Assembly: GCA_963790405.1 (NCBI GenBank)
Contig: CAWBOJ010000006.1
Span: forward strand, 62,001 to 126,000
Source of the DNA: JBGSMX01 sp963790405
Lineage (GTDB): Bacteria > Actinomycetota > Coriobacteriia > Anaerosomatales > JAGXFU01
Direction of reading: 5' to 3'
DNA length: 64,000 bases
Of the stretch, positions 37,167-45,899 are shown piece after piece (within the stretch, counting starts at the first letter, position 1; each line of letters opens with the position of its first letter). The notes beneath the pieces are model-generated. The model saw only the letters and a list, made by a program, of their open reading frames with translations, was not told the DNA's origin and made no database searches. The position numbers and the translations under genes were made by a program.

Positions 37167-39268
37167 ATGGCGATACGCGGCCTCGGAGTCGACATCGTAG
37201 AGATCGACCGGATGAAGCGGGCGCTCGAACGGCATCCGCAGATGAGGGAGCGGCTCTTCTCGGACGACGGAGCGCCAGTACTGCGATCGCCGCAACAAGC
37301 CCGAGATCCACTACGCGATGCGTTTCGCCGCCAAAGAGGCCGTACTCAAGGCTCTCGGCACGGGATTTCGAGGCATGCGCTTCCGCGATGTCGAGGTCAT
37401 ACGCGACGAAGACGGCCGTCCTCAGCCGGTGCTGCACGGGCGAGCCGCCGAGGTCGCTGCGGAGCGCGGCGTGATAGAGCTGCATCTCTCGCTATCGTTC
37501 ACGCATTCGACGGCGGTGGCCTCGGCGGTCGCCATCACCGCGGCGCATCGGCCAAAACCCAAAGAAGAGCCCGCGGACCCGATGGCAGCTCTTCATGCTT
37601 CGTTCAAAGAGGCCAGGTCGATGCTCGACGGCATCGGCGAGCAGGAGCATGATACCGACGACGGCAACAACACGCCGCCGAACGGGGATGAACACGACCA
37701 GGAGACCGACTCGTACGAGGAGTCCAGGGGACTCGTGATTTACGCTCTTACCGAGCAGGCGACCCGACAGGCCGAGCAGCGTGCCGTTGCCGAGCTCGAT
37801 ATCACGCTGATCGAGCTGATGCGGCGAGCGGGTGCAGCTCTTGCCGACGAGACGAGGCTGCGCGCTCCCTACGGATCGGTGGCCGTGGCCGCGGGGACTG
37901 GCAACAACGGTGGCGACGGTTGGGTGGCCGCGCGCGAGCTGCGTGCGGCGGGTCGACCGGTGCGGGTCTTCACTCCGCGTGAGCCTTCGGCACTCGAAGG
38001 GCTTGTCGCCCAGGTCGCAGCGAGGCGGTGGAGGCAGGCGTTGAGTACGTCGTCGTAGAGGACTCTTTGTCTTGTGAAGCATTCGCATCCGACGCGGTCG
38101 TCATAGACGCGCTGTTCGGGATCGGGTTCCAGGGTCCGGTGCGACCGCCGTATCCGACGTGGATCGAGGCGATCAACGCGAGTGGCGGCGACCGTCATCG
38201 CGGCCGACATGCCGTCGGGTGTCGATGACCGACACCGGGCATGTGGCCGATTGTGCCGTACGTGCCGATGTGACCGTGACGTTCTCGGCACCCAAGGTCG
38301 GTCTTCTGCTGTACCCGGGCGCCGAGTATGCCGGGACGCGTCGCGATTGCCGATGTCGGCATCCCGTGGCAGATGCTCGGTGGCGACGGGCGACGTCGAG
38401 CTGTGGGAACCCTCGCGACTACGCTGCTCTCGTTCCTCGGCCATCACCGGATGCCCACAAGAACGTGCGCGGACGCGTGCTGATTGTCGCAGGCTCGGGC
38501 AATTTCCCGGGGGCGGCTGTGCTTGCTGCTATGGGAGCGCAACGCATGGGCGCCGGCTACGTCACGCTTGCGGTTCCCGAGTCTATCGCGCCGATCATCC
38601 AGACGAAGCTCACGTCGGCTGTCGTGGTCGGGCTTGCCGGAGAATCCATCGCACACGCTCGCATCGAAGGTCACCGAGGAGATTCTCGACGTGGCCAAGG
38701 AGTTCGATGCCGTCGTTTTGGGCCCGGGCCTGACTGTCGCGCACGGCGCGGTGCTGGTAGCACGGAAACTGGTGAGCGAGCTTGCTGCACCGCTCGTGGT
38801 CGACGCTGACGGCCTGAACGCTCTTGTTGATGCATCGGGCACCCTTACGGCTCGATCGGCACCCACGGTCGTCACGCCACATCCGGGCGAGCTGGCGCGG
38901 CTGCTCGACACGACAAACGATGACATCCAGGCGGATCGACTCGCATATGCAGTCCGACTGTCAGGTCCGCGGTTCGCGTGCGTGCTCAAAGGCGCACACA
39001 TCGGTGATTGCGGGGCGCGAGCGGATTGTAGTCAACACATCCGGCGGACCGGCGCTGGCGACGTGCGGGCACAGGTGACGTGCTCGCGGGTATGGTGGGT
39101 GCGCTGCTTGCGCAGGGGCTCGAGCCACTCGAGGCCGGTGCGTTGGCATCGTACGTGCACGGGCGCGCAGGTGATCATGCTGCAGCGCAGCTGACGGAGA
39201 TAAGCGTGATCGCCGAAGACGTCCCTGCGTTCATCCCGGACGCGCTCGGCGAACTACTGGACTGGTGA
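37167..39268 (+). pseudogene. fused holo-ACP synthase / NAD(P)HX epimerase-dehydratase (frame broken as read)
   Basis: Starts as AcpS (AIRGLGVDIVEIDRMKRALE, then the phosphopantetheinyl-transferase motif FAAKEAVLKALGTGFRG and LHLSLSFTHSTAVASAVA). The same open frame runs on through an acidic linker of about 70 residues into an NAD(P)HX epimerase domain (EQRAVAELDITLIELMRRAG, GTGNNGGDGWVAAREL) and then a dehydratase domain (HKNVRGRVLIVAGSGNFPGA, ADGLNALVD, VVTPHPGELARLL). The 37318-38058 stretch crosses the AcpS-linker-epimerase junction without interruption. Elsewhere the frame breaks ten times (nine extra bases, one missing) between about 37277 and 39078; repair gives 697 residues. AcpS activates acyl carrier protein; the other domains repair damaged NAD(P)H. 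Confidence 0.75.
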
Positions 39269-39327
39269 GAACGGGTCACGGTTCGTCCTCGTGGCGGCGT
39301 GTCCGATGGAGCAACGATGGAGGAGCC

Positions 39328-39789
39328 ATGGCTGAACTGAAAGTCACCGCTATCATGACGCCCGATCCTGTGACGGTTGGCCCCGAGATGAGCGTGACCG
39401 ACGCTGCGCGGCTGATGGTCGACAGGAAGATCGGAGCGCTGCCGGTCTTGGAGAACGGCGTCCTGATCGGCATGGTCACCGAAGGCGATCTGATCATGCA
39501 AGATGTCAAACTCGAGTATCCAACGTACTTGCACCTGCTGGACGGCCTCATCATGTACCCGCCATCGACGACTCGGTTTGAGAGCGAACTGAAGAAGGCG
39601 GTGGCCGCCGACGTGCGTTCGGTCATGACCCAAGATCCGATCACGGTGCGATCCGATGCTTCTGTCGAAGATGTGGCCACACTGCTCGTTGATCGCGAGG
39701 TATCGAGACTCCCCGTCATGGACGGTGACAAGCTTGTTGGCATCGTGAGCAAGTCCGACGTCGTTCGTTCACTACTGATCGAGGAGTAG
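39328..39789 (+). CDS. tandem CBS-domain protein
   Basis: A 153-residue protein consisting of two CBS domains (IMTPDPVTVGPEMSVTDAAR ... GALPVLENGVLIGMVTEGDL, and VMTQDPITVRSDASVEDVAT ... RLPVMDGDKLVGIVSKSDVV). Such stand-alone pairs usually bind adenine nucleotides and sense energy state or regulate partners. The loop between them (KLEYPTYLHLLDGLIMYPPS) is longer than minimal. GGAGGAGCC precedes the ATG. Lying between the Nnr fusion and alr, it may be co-transcribed with both, but its target is not evident. Confidence 0.9.
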   Translation: MAELKVTAIMTPDPVTVGPEMSVTDAARLMVDRKIGALPVLENGVLIGMVTEGDLIMQDVKLEYPTYLHLLDGLIMYPPSTTRFESELKKAVAADVRSVMTQDPITVRSDASVEDVATLLVDREVSRLPVMDGDKLVGIVSKSDVVRSLLIEE

Positions 39790-39792
39790 CCG

Positions 39793-40911
39793 GTGTCGGA
39801 GGCCCGCTTCGCTCATGCCGAGATCGACCTCGACGCAGTTGCCCACAACGTCAGGCAGCTCAAGGAGCTGGCCCCACGAGGGAACCTGTTCATGGCCGTC
39901 GTGAAGGCTGACGGCTATGGCCACGGTAGTGTGCCGGTATCCAGAGCGGCGATCAATGCAGGTGCCGATCGCCTCGGAGTCGCCACCATCGACGAAGCGG
40001 TTGAGCTACGTGATGCGGGAATCGTGGCCCCGATTCACGTGCTGTCGGAACCACCGATCGCCGGGATCCCTGCTGTCTTGCGCCACGACCTCGTGCCTAC
40101 CGTTGCGACGCGGGAGTTCGCCGTCGAACTGGGAAGGCAGGCCTCCGGGCTTGGCCGAGTGGCCCGGTACCACTTGAAGATCGACACGGGCATGAACAGG
40201 ATCGGTGTGCGTGCCGAAGATGCTGCCGAGTTCGCTCGGGCGCTGAAGGATTTCCCCGGTCTGGCGCTCGAAGGCGTCATGACGCATTTCGCAACGGCCG
40301 AGATCCCCGGGGACTGGGACTTTGAGACCCAGGTCAAACGCTTCGAACGCGCGCTTGCGGAACTCAAGACGGACGGTGTCGATCCTGGGATCGTGAATGC
40401 CGCAAACAGTGCAGCGACGATCCTTCACCCGGCGACCCACTACCATATGGTGCGCTGCGGTATCTCGATGTACGGATTGCATCCCGGTCCGGCCACGTCC
40501 GAGACGATCGACTTGCGTCCCGCCTTGCGTGTCGTGGCGCGCATCTCTTTCGTGAAGCGTTTGAGCATGGGGGAGGGCGTTTCCTACGGGCTCACATGGA
40601 GAGCCTCGGCTCCGACCGTGATCGCAACGCTTCCTCTGGGCTACGCGGACGGTGTTCACCGCGCGCTATCGAACAAGATCGACGTCCTCATCGGTGGCGT
40701 GCGATGCCCCCAGGTGGGTCGCGTCACCATGGATCAGATCATGGTCGAGATCGCACGTGGTTCGGATGCTGCGATCGGTGACGAGGCCGTCGTGGTTGGT
40801 TCGCAGGGTGCCGAGACGATCTCCCTGGATGAACTTGCCCAGGCGGCCGGCACCATCAACTACGAGCTGGCGTGCGGGTTTGGTATGCGGCTTCAACGGC
40901 GGTATGTCTAG
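39793..40911 (+). CDS. alr: alanine racemase
   Basis: PLP enzyme that makes D-alanine for peptidoglycan. The 372-residue protein has the PLP lysine K38 in VVKADGYGHG, the second catalytic base Y265 in GVSYGLTWRA, and MVRCGISMYGLHPG. It begins at GTG 3 bases after the CBS-protein stop. The frame is intact. The chain AcpS-Nnr, CBS protein and alr resembles the widespread acpS-nnr-alr cluster. Confidence 0.96.
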   Translation: MSEARFAHAEIDLDAVAHNVRQLKELAPRGNLFMAVVKADGYGHGSVPVSRAAINAGADRLGVATIDEAVELRDAGIVAPIHVLSEPPIAGIPAVLRHDLVPTVATREFAVELGRQASGLGRVARYHLKIDTGMNRIGVRAEDAAEFARALKDFPGLALEGVMTHFATAEIPGDWDFETQVKRFERALAELKTDGVDPGIVNAANSAATILHPATHYHMVRCGISMYGLHPGPATSETIDLRPALRVVARISFVKRLSMGEGVSYGLTWRASAPTVIATLPLGYADGVHRALSNKIDVLIGGVRCPQVGRVTMDQIMVEIARGSDAAIGDEAVVVGSQGAETISLDELAQAAGTINYELACGFGMRLQRRYV

Positions 40912-41050
40912 CTGGGGGGATGGTGCGGTCCGGAGCATTGCGGATCCGACGAATTCATTTTCACTCTGAGATGACTCGCTTCGTACTCTTGTTTTCGCAC
41001 TTCGCGTACACGATTCAGATGTCTGTGAAAACTTAGCAGGAGCGGGGTTG

Positions 41051-41108
41051 CGAGTTGTCGAAATCAACTCGAGAAGGCACATCTGTGTCATTCTGTGCCT
41101 TGCACAGA
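41051..41108 (+). other. hairpins in the leader of the ATPase operon
   Basis: Two perfect 7-bp inverted repeats, CGAGTTG-7 bases-CAACTCG (41051-41071) and TCTGTGC-ctt-GCACAGA (41092-41108), lie in the 228-base gap between alr and the first ATPase gene. There is no T tract. I see no strong promoter in the gap. Confidence 0.45.
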
Positions 41109-41139
41109 TTCTCGAGGACAGCGAACAGGGGGTTCAAAC

Positions 41140-41509
41140 GTGGACGAGAAGGTTCTCGAGGATATCGAGTTCCATCAAGAGACGGCGTCGAGCGACGACA
41201 ACTCTCCGCTTCACCTCATCCGCGAGAAGGAGATGGAGATCACGGGTCGCGTTCTCACTGCGAAGCGCGAGGCCGAGGATATCGTTGCCGCGGCGCGTAA
41301 GAAGGCTGTCGAGACAACACGCAAGGTCGAAGAAGAGAGCGAAGTTCTGGCCGTAGAGCAAGAGAAGAAGGTTCTTGTCGAGGTTCAGAAGGAGATTGAG
41401 CAGGTCGCTGCCGAGGCTGTCAGCGACAGTCGACGCTCTCGAGAAGCAAGTGGCCGAGCGTACAGACAAAGCAGCCAAGTTCGTCGTGGAGACCGTCACA
41501 AGCGTCTAG
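41140..41509 (+). pseudogene. V/A-type ATPase peripheral-stalk subunit G/H-like (one frameshift as read)
   Basis: A small, highly charged coiled-coil protein at the head of the ATPase operon, starting at GTG (VDEKVLEDIEFHQETASSDD) and continuing LIREKEMEITGRVLTAKREA and KKVLVEVQKEIEQVAAEA. This composition and position fit the subunit that pairs with subunit E in the peripheral stalks. One extra base near 41431 shifts the frame; repaired, the protein ends ALEKQVAERTDKAAKFVVET plus VTSV, 122 residues, at the TAG 41507-41509. Assignment rests on position and composition because the family is poorly conserved in sequence. Confidence 0.7.
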
Positions 41510-41554
41510 TACCTAGGGTGGGCCATGCCGGTGGCCCAAGGGGGGTGTTGGCTA

Positions 41555-43535
41555 GTGCTCGTACCAATGGCAAAAGTTGAGATCATCGGCCCCAAGAACC
41601 TGTTCTTCGACGTCGTGAGCATGATCCACGATCAGGGGAAGCTGCACATCGAGGATCTCACCCGCAAGATCCAGTCGGGCGAGATGCCGCTGGATCGCAT
41701 GGAAGTGTATGAGGATCAGCAGGCGCGACCAGGAGCGCATGGACGAGCTGCTCATTCGAGTTCGCGCGATTCTCAAGGCGCTTCACCGGAGCGACACTCC
41801 CGATGAACGCGGACGAGCGTCGTCAGGAGTACGATCGTCTCTATGCCATGGACAGCGATCAGCTCGCCGACGAGATCGCCAAGGTCATTGAAGAAGTCGA
41901 GGATCGCACGTCGGCCCTTGCGACCAATCACACGTCGCTCGAGTCCGAGATGGCCCTGCTGGCTCGCTACGAGCCGATCCTTCACAAGATTCAGCCGCTC
42001 GCCAAGCAGATCGTGACGACCGGCGCCTACGAATCCGTCGCGCTGCTGGTCGAGCGTCGCTACAAGGCGGGTCTCGAGCAGCTCAAAGAGGAGCTGGACA
42101 AGCTCACCCACAAGCAGTGCGAGATCGTCTCCACCGACGTCGACGAAGACACCACGGCGGCCATCGTCGTGTTCAGCAAGAACGTACGCAGAGCCGGTGC
42201 ACAAGTTCCTGTCCATGGAGAACGTCAACCAGATTCGACTGCCCGCAGGAGTTCCAGGACATGCCGTTCGACGTGGCCTACCAGGAACTGCTCGAGCGTC
42301 GCAAGAACTTGCCGAGCGACCTCAAGGCGGTCTCGGCAGAACTCGAGACGATGTCGTTGAAGTGGCAGCTCAAGCTGACCACGATCCGTGACGTCCTCAT
42401 CGACAAGACCGAGGAGATCGCGGCGATTCCGAAGTTCGGTCGCACTGAGTACGCGTTCGTCATCACCGGTTGGGTGCCGGTCGCTGAGGTCAAGGATCTT
42501 CGCAAGGAGATCAGCAGCGCGCTGGGGAGACGACCTCATCGTCAACCAGACGCGAGATCAAGGAAGAGGAGTACGGCGAGACACCGGTAGCGCTGAAGAA
42601 CTCCAAGGCCATCGAGCCCTTCCAGTTCCTCGTGGGCGTCTACGGCATGCCGCGTTACGGAACGGTCGATCCGACCTGGATGCTGTTCTTCTTCTACCCG
42701 TTGTTCTTCGGCATGATCGTCGGAGACCTGGGCTACGGTCTGATCATGCTCGGCATCGTCGTCTGGTTGAGACTGAAATTCAAGGACAATCCGGTCGTTC
42801 AGCTGGCGACGTCGATTCTCGGCCCGGCGGCGACTGCGGTCTGTGTGTTCGGCGTCGTTTACGCCGAGTTCTTCGGCGACCTGCTCAGCCACTACCTCGG
42901 CTGGGTGACGGACATCCGATCCCTTGGGCATAACGCTCCCGTTCCATCGGGTCGAACTGGTCAATGAGTTCATGATCCTTGCCGTTGCGGTCGGCGTTAT
43001 CCATGTGTCCTTCGGCTTGATCCTCGGCATCGTCAACGGTGTCAAGACGGGGCACAAGAAGCATGTGTATGAGAAGGGCGGGATTCTTACGCTCATCGTC
43101 GCGATCATGCTCGCTGTCGGTATCGGGATGGCCTCGGAGGCGTTCGGCGACTGGGCCATCTGGGGTCAGTCGCTGTTCGCGCTCATCGCCTTTGGCGGCT
43201 TCATCTTCGCGGTTCGAGGCGGCGGAGTCATGGGCGTCGTCGAGACAGTCGAGAGCTTCACAGGAATGGTTAGCTACATCCGTATCATGGCCGTCGGTCT
43301 GGCCGGCGCCATCTTCGCAGACGCCATCAACTCTATCGTTGCGGGCACGACCAACGTGGTGCTCGGTGCCGTGATCGCGGTTCTTCTCCACTCGCTGAAC
43401 TTCATCATCTGTGCGTTCAGCCCCTCAATTCATGCTTTGCGTCTCAACTTCCTGGAGTTCTTCGGGAAGTTCTATGAGACGGGTAATGAGATGTACAGTC
43501 CGTTCATGAAAACCGGAGGTGAAAAGAGCGCATGA
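41555..43535 (+). pseudogene. ntpI: V/A-type ATPase subunit I (membrane stator; frame broken seven times as read)
   Basis: The large stator subunit (a-subunit homologue) that carries the ion half-channels. The N-terminal cytoplasmic half reads EIIGPKNLFFDVVSMIHDQG; the membrane half includes WMLFFFYPLFFGMIVGDLGY, the region with ESFTGMVSYIRIMAVGLAGA and the C-terminal LHSLNFIICAFSPSIHALRL with its conserved histidine. The frame moves +1 at about 41714, 41790, 42191, 42245, 42527, 42554 and 42917, each one extra base. Repair yields 657 residues, normal for the family. GTG 41555 follows AAGGGGGG by 9 bases. Essential to the complex, so probably intact in the cell. Confidence 0.85.
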
Positions 43536-43855
43536 TCAAGAATCGGCTCGCAAAATGGGTGTTTGGCAGCACATTCGTGCTGACCATGCTGGTTCCATTG
43601 ATGGCGTTCGCGCAGGAGACAGCAGTAGAGGCACCCGTTGAGTGGCAGGCCGCGGTCGGTAAGGCCATGGCGGCCGGCCTGGCTATGGGTCTCTCGGCAC
43701 TGGGTGCTGGCTATGCACAGGCCAAGATCGGAGCGGCGGGTGCCGGCACGCTGGCAGAACGTCCCGAGGTCTCGATCTGGATCATCACGCTTCAGGCGTT
43801 GCCTGAGGTTATCGTTCTGCTCGGTTTCGTTTCCGCGATCATGATCACCGGCTAA
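43532..43855 (+). CDS. ntpK: V/A-type ATPase subunit K (rotor proteolipid)
   Basis: The membrane rotor subunit forming the ion-carrying ring. The 107 residues comprise an N-terminal hydrophobic segment that looks like a signal peptide (GSTFVLTMLVPLMAFAQET), followed by one helical hairpin (AAGLAMGLSALGAGYAQAKI, then LQALPEVIVLLGFVSAIMI). The glutamate in LPEVIVLLG is the likely ion carrier. This is the single-hairpin (8 kDa-like) form rather than the doubled 16 kDa form. Its start overlaps the end of subunit I (ATGA). Confidence 0.92.
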   Translation: MIKNRLAKWVFGSTFVLTMLVPLMAFAQETAVEAPVEWQAAVGKAMAAGLAMGLSALGAGYAQAKIGAAGAGTLAERPEVSIWIITLQALPEVIVLLGFVSAIMITG

Positions 43856-43907
43856 CACACAGTTCAAGCCGCACGCCGATCGCGAAATCGCGGAGGGAAC
43901 CGGACAC

Positions 43908-44486
43908 ATGGCACTTGATGACATTTTCCAAGCTCTCGAAGAGCAGGCCGACAAGGAGATCGTGACGATTCTCCAAGACGCCCGCGATCAGGCTGGTGTG
44001 ATCGCGGAGCAGGCCGCCGATGAGGCCCAGACGGTGCGCGAACAGCGCCTCGCCCAGGCCGAAAAGACGGTGCGCAGCGAAGCGTCCCAGTCGGTCAATG
44101 CTGCGAAGCTCGAGGGTAAGAAGAAGGTCGCATCTGTCAAAGAAGAGGCAGTCAACGCGACGTTCACAAAAGCGCTGAGTCTACTCACCGATATTCGGTC
44201 ACGTGGGGATTACCCCGCGTTGTTCCGGGCATTGGCGCAGGAGGCACTCCAAGGTATGAGTGGCGAGATCGATGTGTTGGTCGATCCTGTCGATGCCGAG
44301 CTCGCGAAGAGCACCTTCGCGGAGCTGGGAGTCGACGCTACGGTGAAGCCGGAGATCTCCACCCTTGGGGGCCTGATCGTCTCGACGAGCGGTGGACGCA
44401 TCCAGCGTCGCAACACCCTTGAAGACCGCCTCGAGAAGGTGCAACAGTCTGCGCAGTCTGACGTCGCGGAGATACTGTTCTCATGA
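43908..44486 (+). CDS. ntpE: V/A-type ATPase subunit E
   Basis: Peripheral-stalk subunit E, 192 residues: a long alanine- and glutamate-rich N-terminal coiled coil (residues about 1-100, for example LQDARDQAGVIAEQAADEAQ) and a globular C-terminal domain with GGLIVSTSGGRIQRRNTLEDRL, the best conserved family block. GGAGGGAACC precedes the ATG. The stop overlaps the ATG of subunit C. Confidence 0.9.
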   Translation: MALDDIFQALEEQADKEIVTILQDARDQAGVIAEQAADEAQTVREQRLAQAEKTVRSEASQSVNAAKLEGKKKVASVKEEAVNATFTKALSLLTDIRSRGDYPALFRALAQEALQGMSGEIDVLVDPVDAELAKSTFAELGVDATVKPEISTLGGLIVSTSGGRIQRRNTLEDRLEKVQQSAQSDVAEILFS

Positions 44487-45574
44487 GTGCGACCGCAACG
44501 TCTCGCAAGGAGGCTATCGGCGGCAAGGACTACGGGTATGCGAACGCTCGCATCCGTGGGATGCGAGCACGTCTGCTCGACCGCGCATTCCTTGACGGAC
44601 TCATGGCGGCTCACGACCTAGGTGGCCTGATACAGGCTCTTGCTGACACGGAGTACGGCCCCGATTTGGAAGACACTCTTATCAAGGGTCGCGATGCGGC
44701 AGCGGTCGATGAGGCGCTCAAGAACAACATGGTGCGCATCTACCGCAAGGTTCTGAGCTTCCTCAACGAGGAGGCCGCCTACATTCTGACGACGCTTCTC
44801 GGCAGATGGGACGTATTCAATATCAAGACCATTCTGCGCGGGAAGCAAATGCAGCTCCCCGCAGCGGAGATCGCGGAAGGCCTGCTACCTGCAGGCTTTC
44901 TGTCACAGGTCGACTTGGATGCACTATCGATGGTGGAGGATGTTCGAGCTGTGATCGACACGGCAGTCACGTGGAGTCTGCCGTACGCTTCGGCAATGCG
45001 TGAAGGCTACATGGCCTACATGCGAAGCGGCGAGCTAGCAGATCTCGAACTCGCGATGGACCGCTACTACTCCGACTGGGCGGATCACCGCCTTGGTCGG
45101 CGAGGTGGCAACATGCAGATGGCCCGCAGACTGCTCAGGATGCAGGTCGACATCTCGAACCTCGTGACGATATTCCGTTTGCAGAAGGCCGATGTCGAGA
45201 GCATGGACGTCGACATGTACTTCCTGGAAGGCGGAAATGCCATCGGGGGAGATCTGTTCTCGCAGCTAGCGCACATGTCGGACATCGATGAGGTGCTCGA
45301 CCGGCTGCGGGGCACGCCGTACGGCAAGACCCTCGACGAGGCTTCCGTGCATTTTCTGGAGGCGAACTCGATCGCGATCTTCGAGCGTGCGCTGGAGGAC
45401 TACCTCGTGCGCAAGGCGCTCACGATGGGAACTGGCGATCCATTGGGTGCGGGCATAACCATTGCGTACCTGTGGGCGAAGCAGAACGAAATCACGAACC
45501 TGCGTATCATCGTCAAGGGCAAGGCCGTTGGCATGCCCGAGGATCGGATGAGGGGTGAGCTGATCCTTGTATAA
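44483..45574 (+). CDS. ntpC: V/A-type ATPase subunit C
   Basis: Central-stalk subunit C (d-type) that links the rotor ring to the shaft. The 363-residue, mostly helical protein starts with a leader (SATATSRKEAIGGKDYGYAN) and contains ARIRGMRARLLDRAFLDGLM and the C-terminal TIAYLWAKQNEITNLRIIVK, the signature of the family. It overlaps both subunit E and subunit F genes by a few bases, as expected in a tightly coupled operon. Confidence 0.92.
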   Translation: MSATATSRKEAIGGKDYGYANARIRGMRARLLDRAFLDGLMAAHDLGGLIQALADTEYGPDLEDTLIKGRDAAAVDEALKNNMVRIYRKVLSFLNEEAAYILTTLLGRWDVFNIKTILRGKQMQLPAAEIAEGLLPAGFLSQVDLDALSMVEDVRAVIDTAVTWSLPYASAMREGYMAYMRSGELADLELAMDRYYSDWADHRLGRRGGNMQMARRLLRMQVDISNLVTIFRLQKADVESMDVDMYFLEGGNAIGGDLFSQLAHMSDIDEVLDRLRGTPYGKTLDEASVHFLEANSIAIFERALEDYLVRKALTMGTGDPLGAGITIAYLWAKQNEITNLRIIVKGKAVGMPEDRMRGELILV

Positions 45575-45899
45575 GCTCGTGGTCCTCACCGATTCCGACA
45601 CTGCCGACGGTTTTCGTTTGGCAGGCGTCGATGTTGAAGTCGCCGATTCTAGCGAGATGGCGCGCAAGAAGCTGAACTCGCTGATTGACGACGACGCCAG
45701 CGGCATCATCGCTGTCAACGAAAAGATGATGGCGGTCATCGATGAGCGCACGCAGAAGAAGATCGATTCGATCTACCGGCCCATCGTCATATCGCTCCCG
45801 ATCAAAGAGCGACTGGAGATGGGTGAGGATCACCGGGCGTATCTCGCTCGACTGATCAGGAGAGCTATTGGATTCGACATCACACTGAGGCGAGGCTGA
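45567..45899 (+). CDS. ntpF: V/A-type ATPase subunit F
   Basis: Small central-stalk subunit F, 110 residues, with a Rossmann-like fold: YKLVVLTDSDTADGFRLAGV at the start, SLIDDDASGIIAVNEKMM-like strand (NSLIDDDASGIIAVNEKMMA) and IYRPIVISLPIKERLEM. It begins at a TTG inside the end of subunit C and its TGA shares a base with the ATG of subunit A. Confidence 0.91.
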   Translation: MYKLVVLTDSDTADGFRLAGVDVEVADSSEMARKKLNSLIDDDASGIIAVNEKMMAVIDERTQKKIDSIYRPIVISLPIKERLEMGEDHRAYLARLIRRAIGFDITLRRG

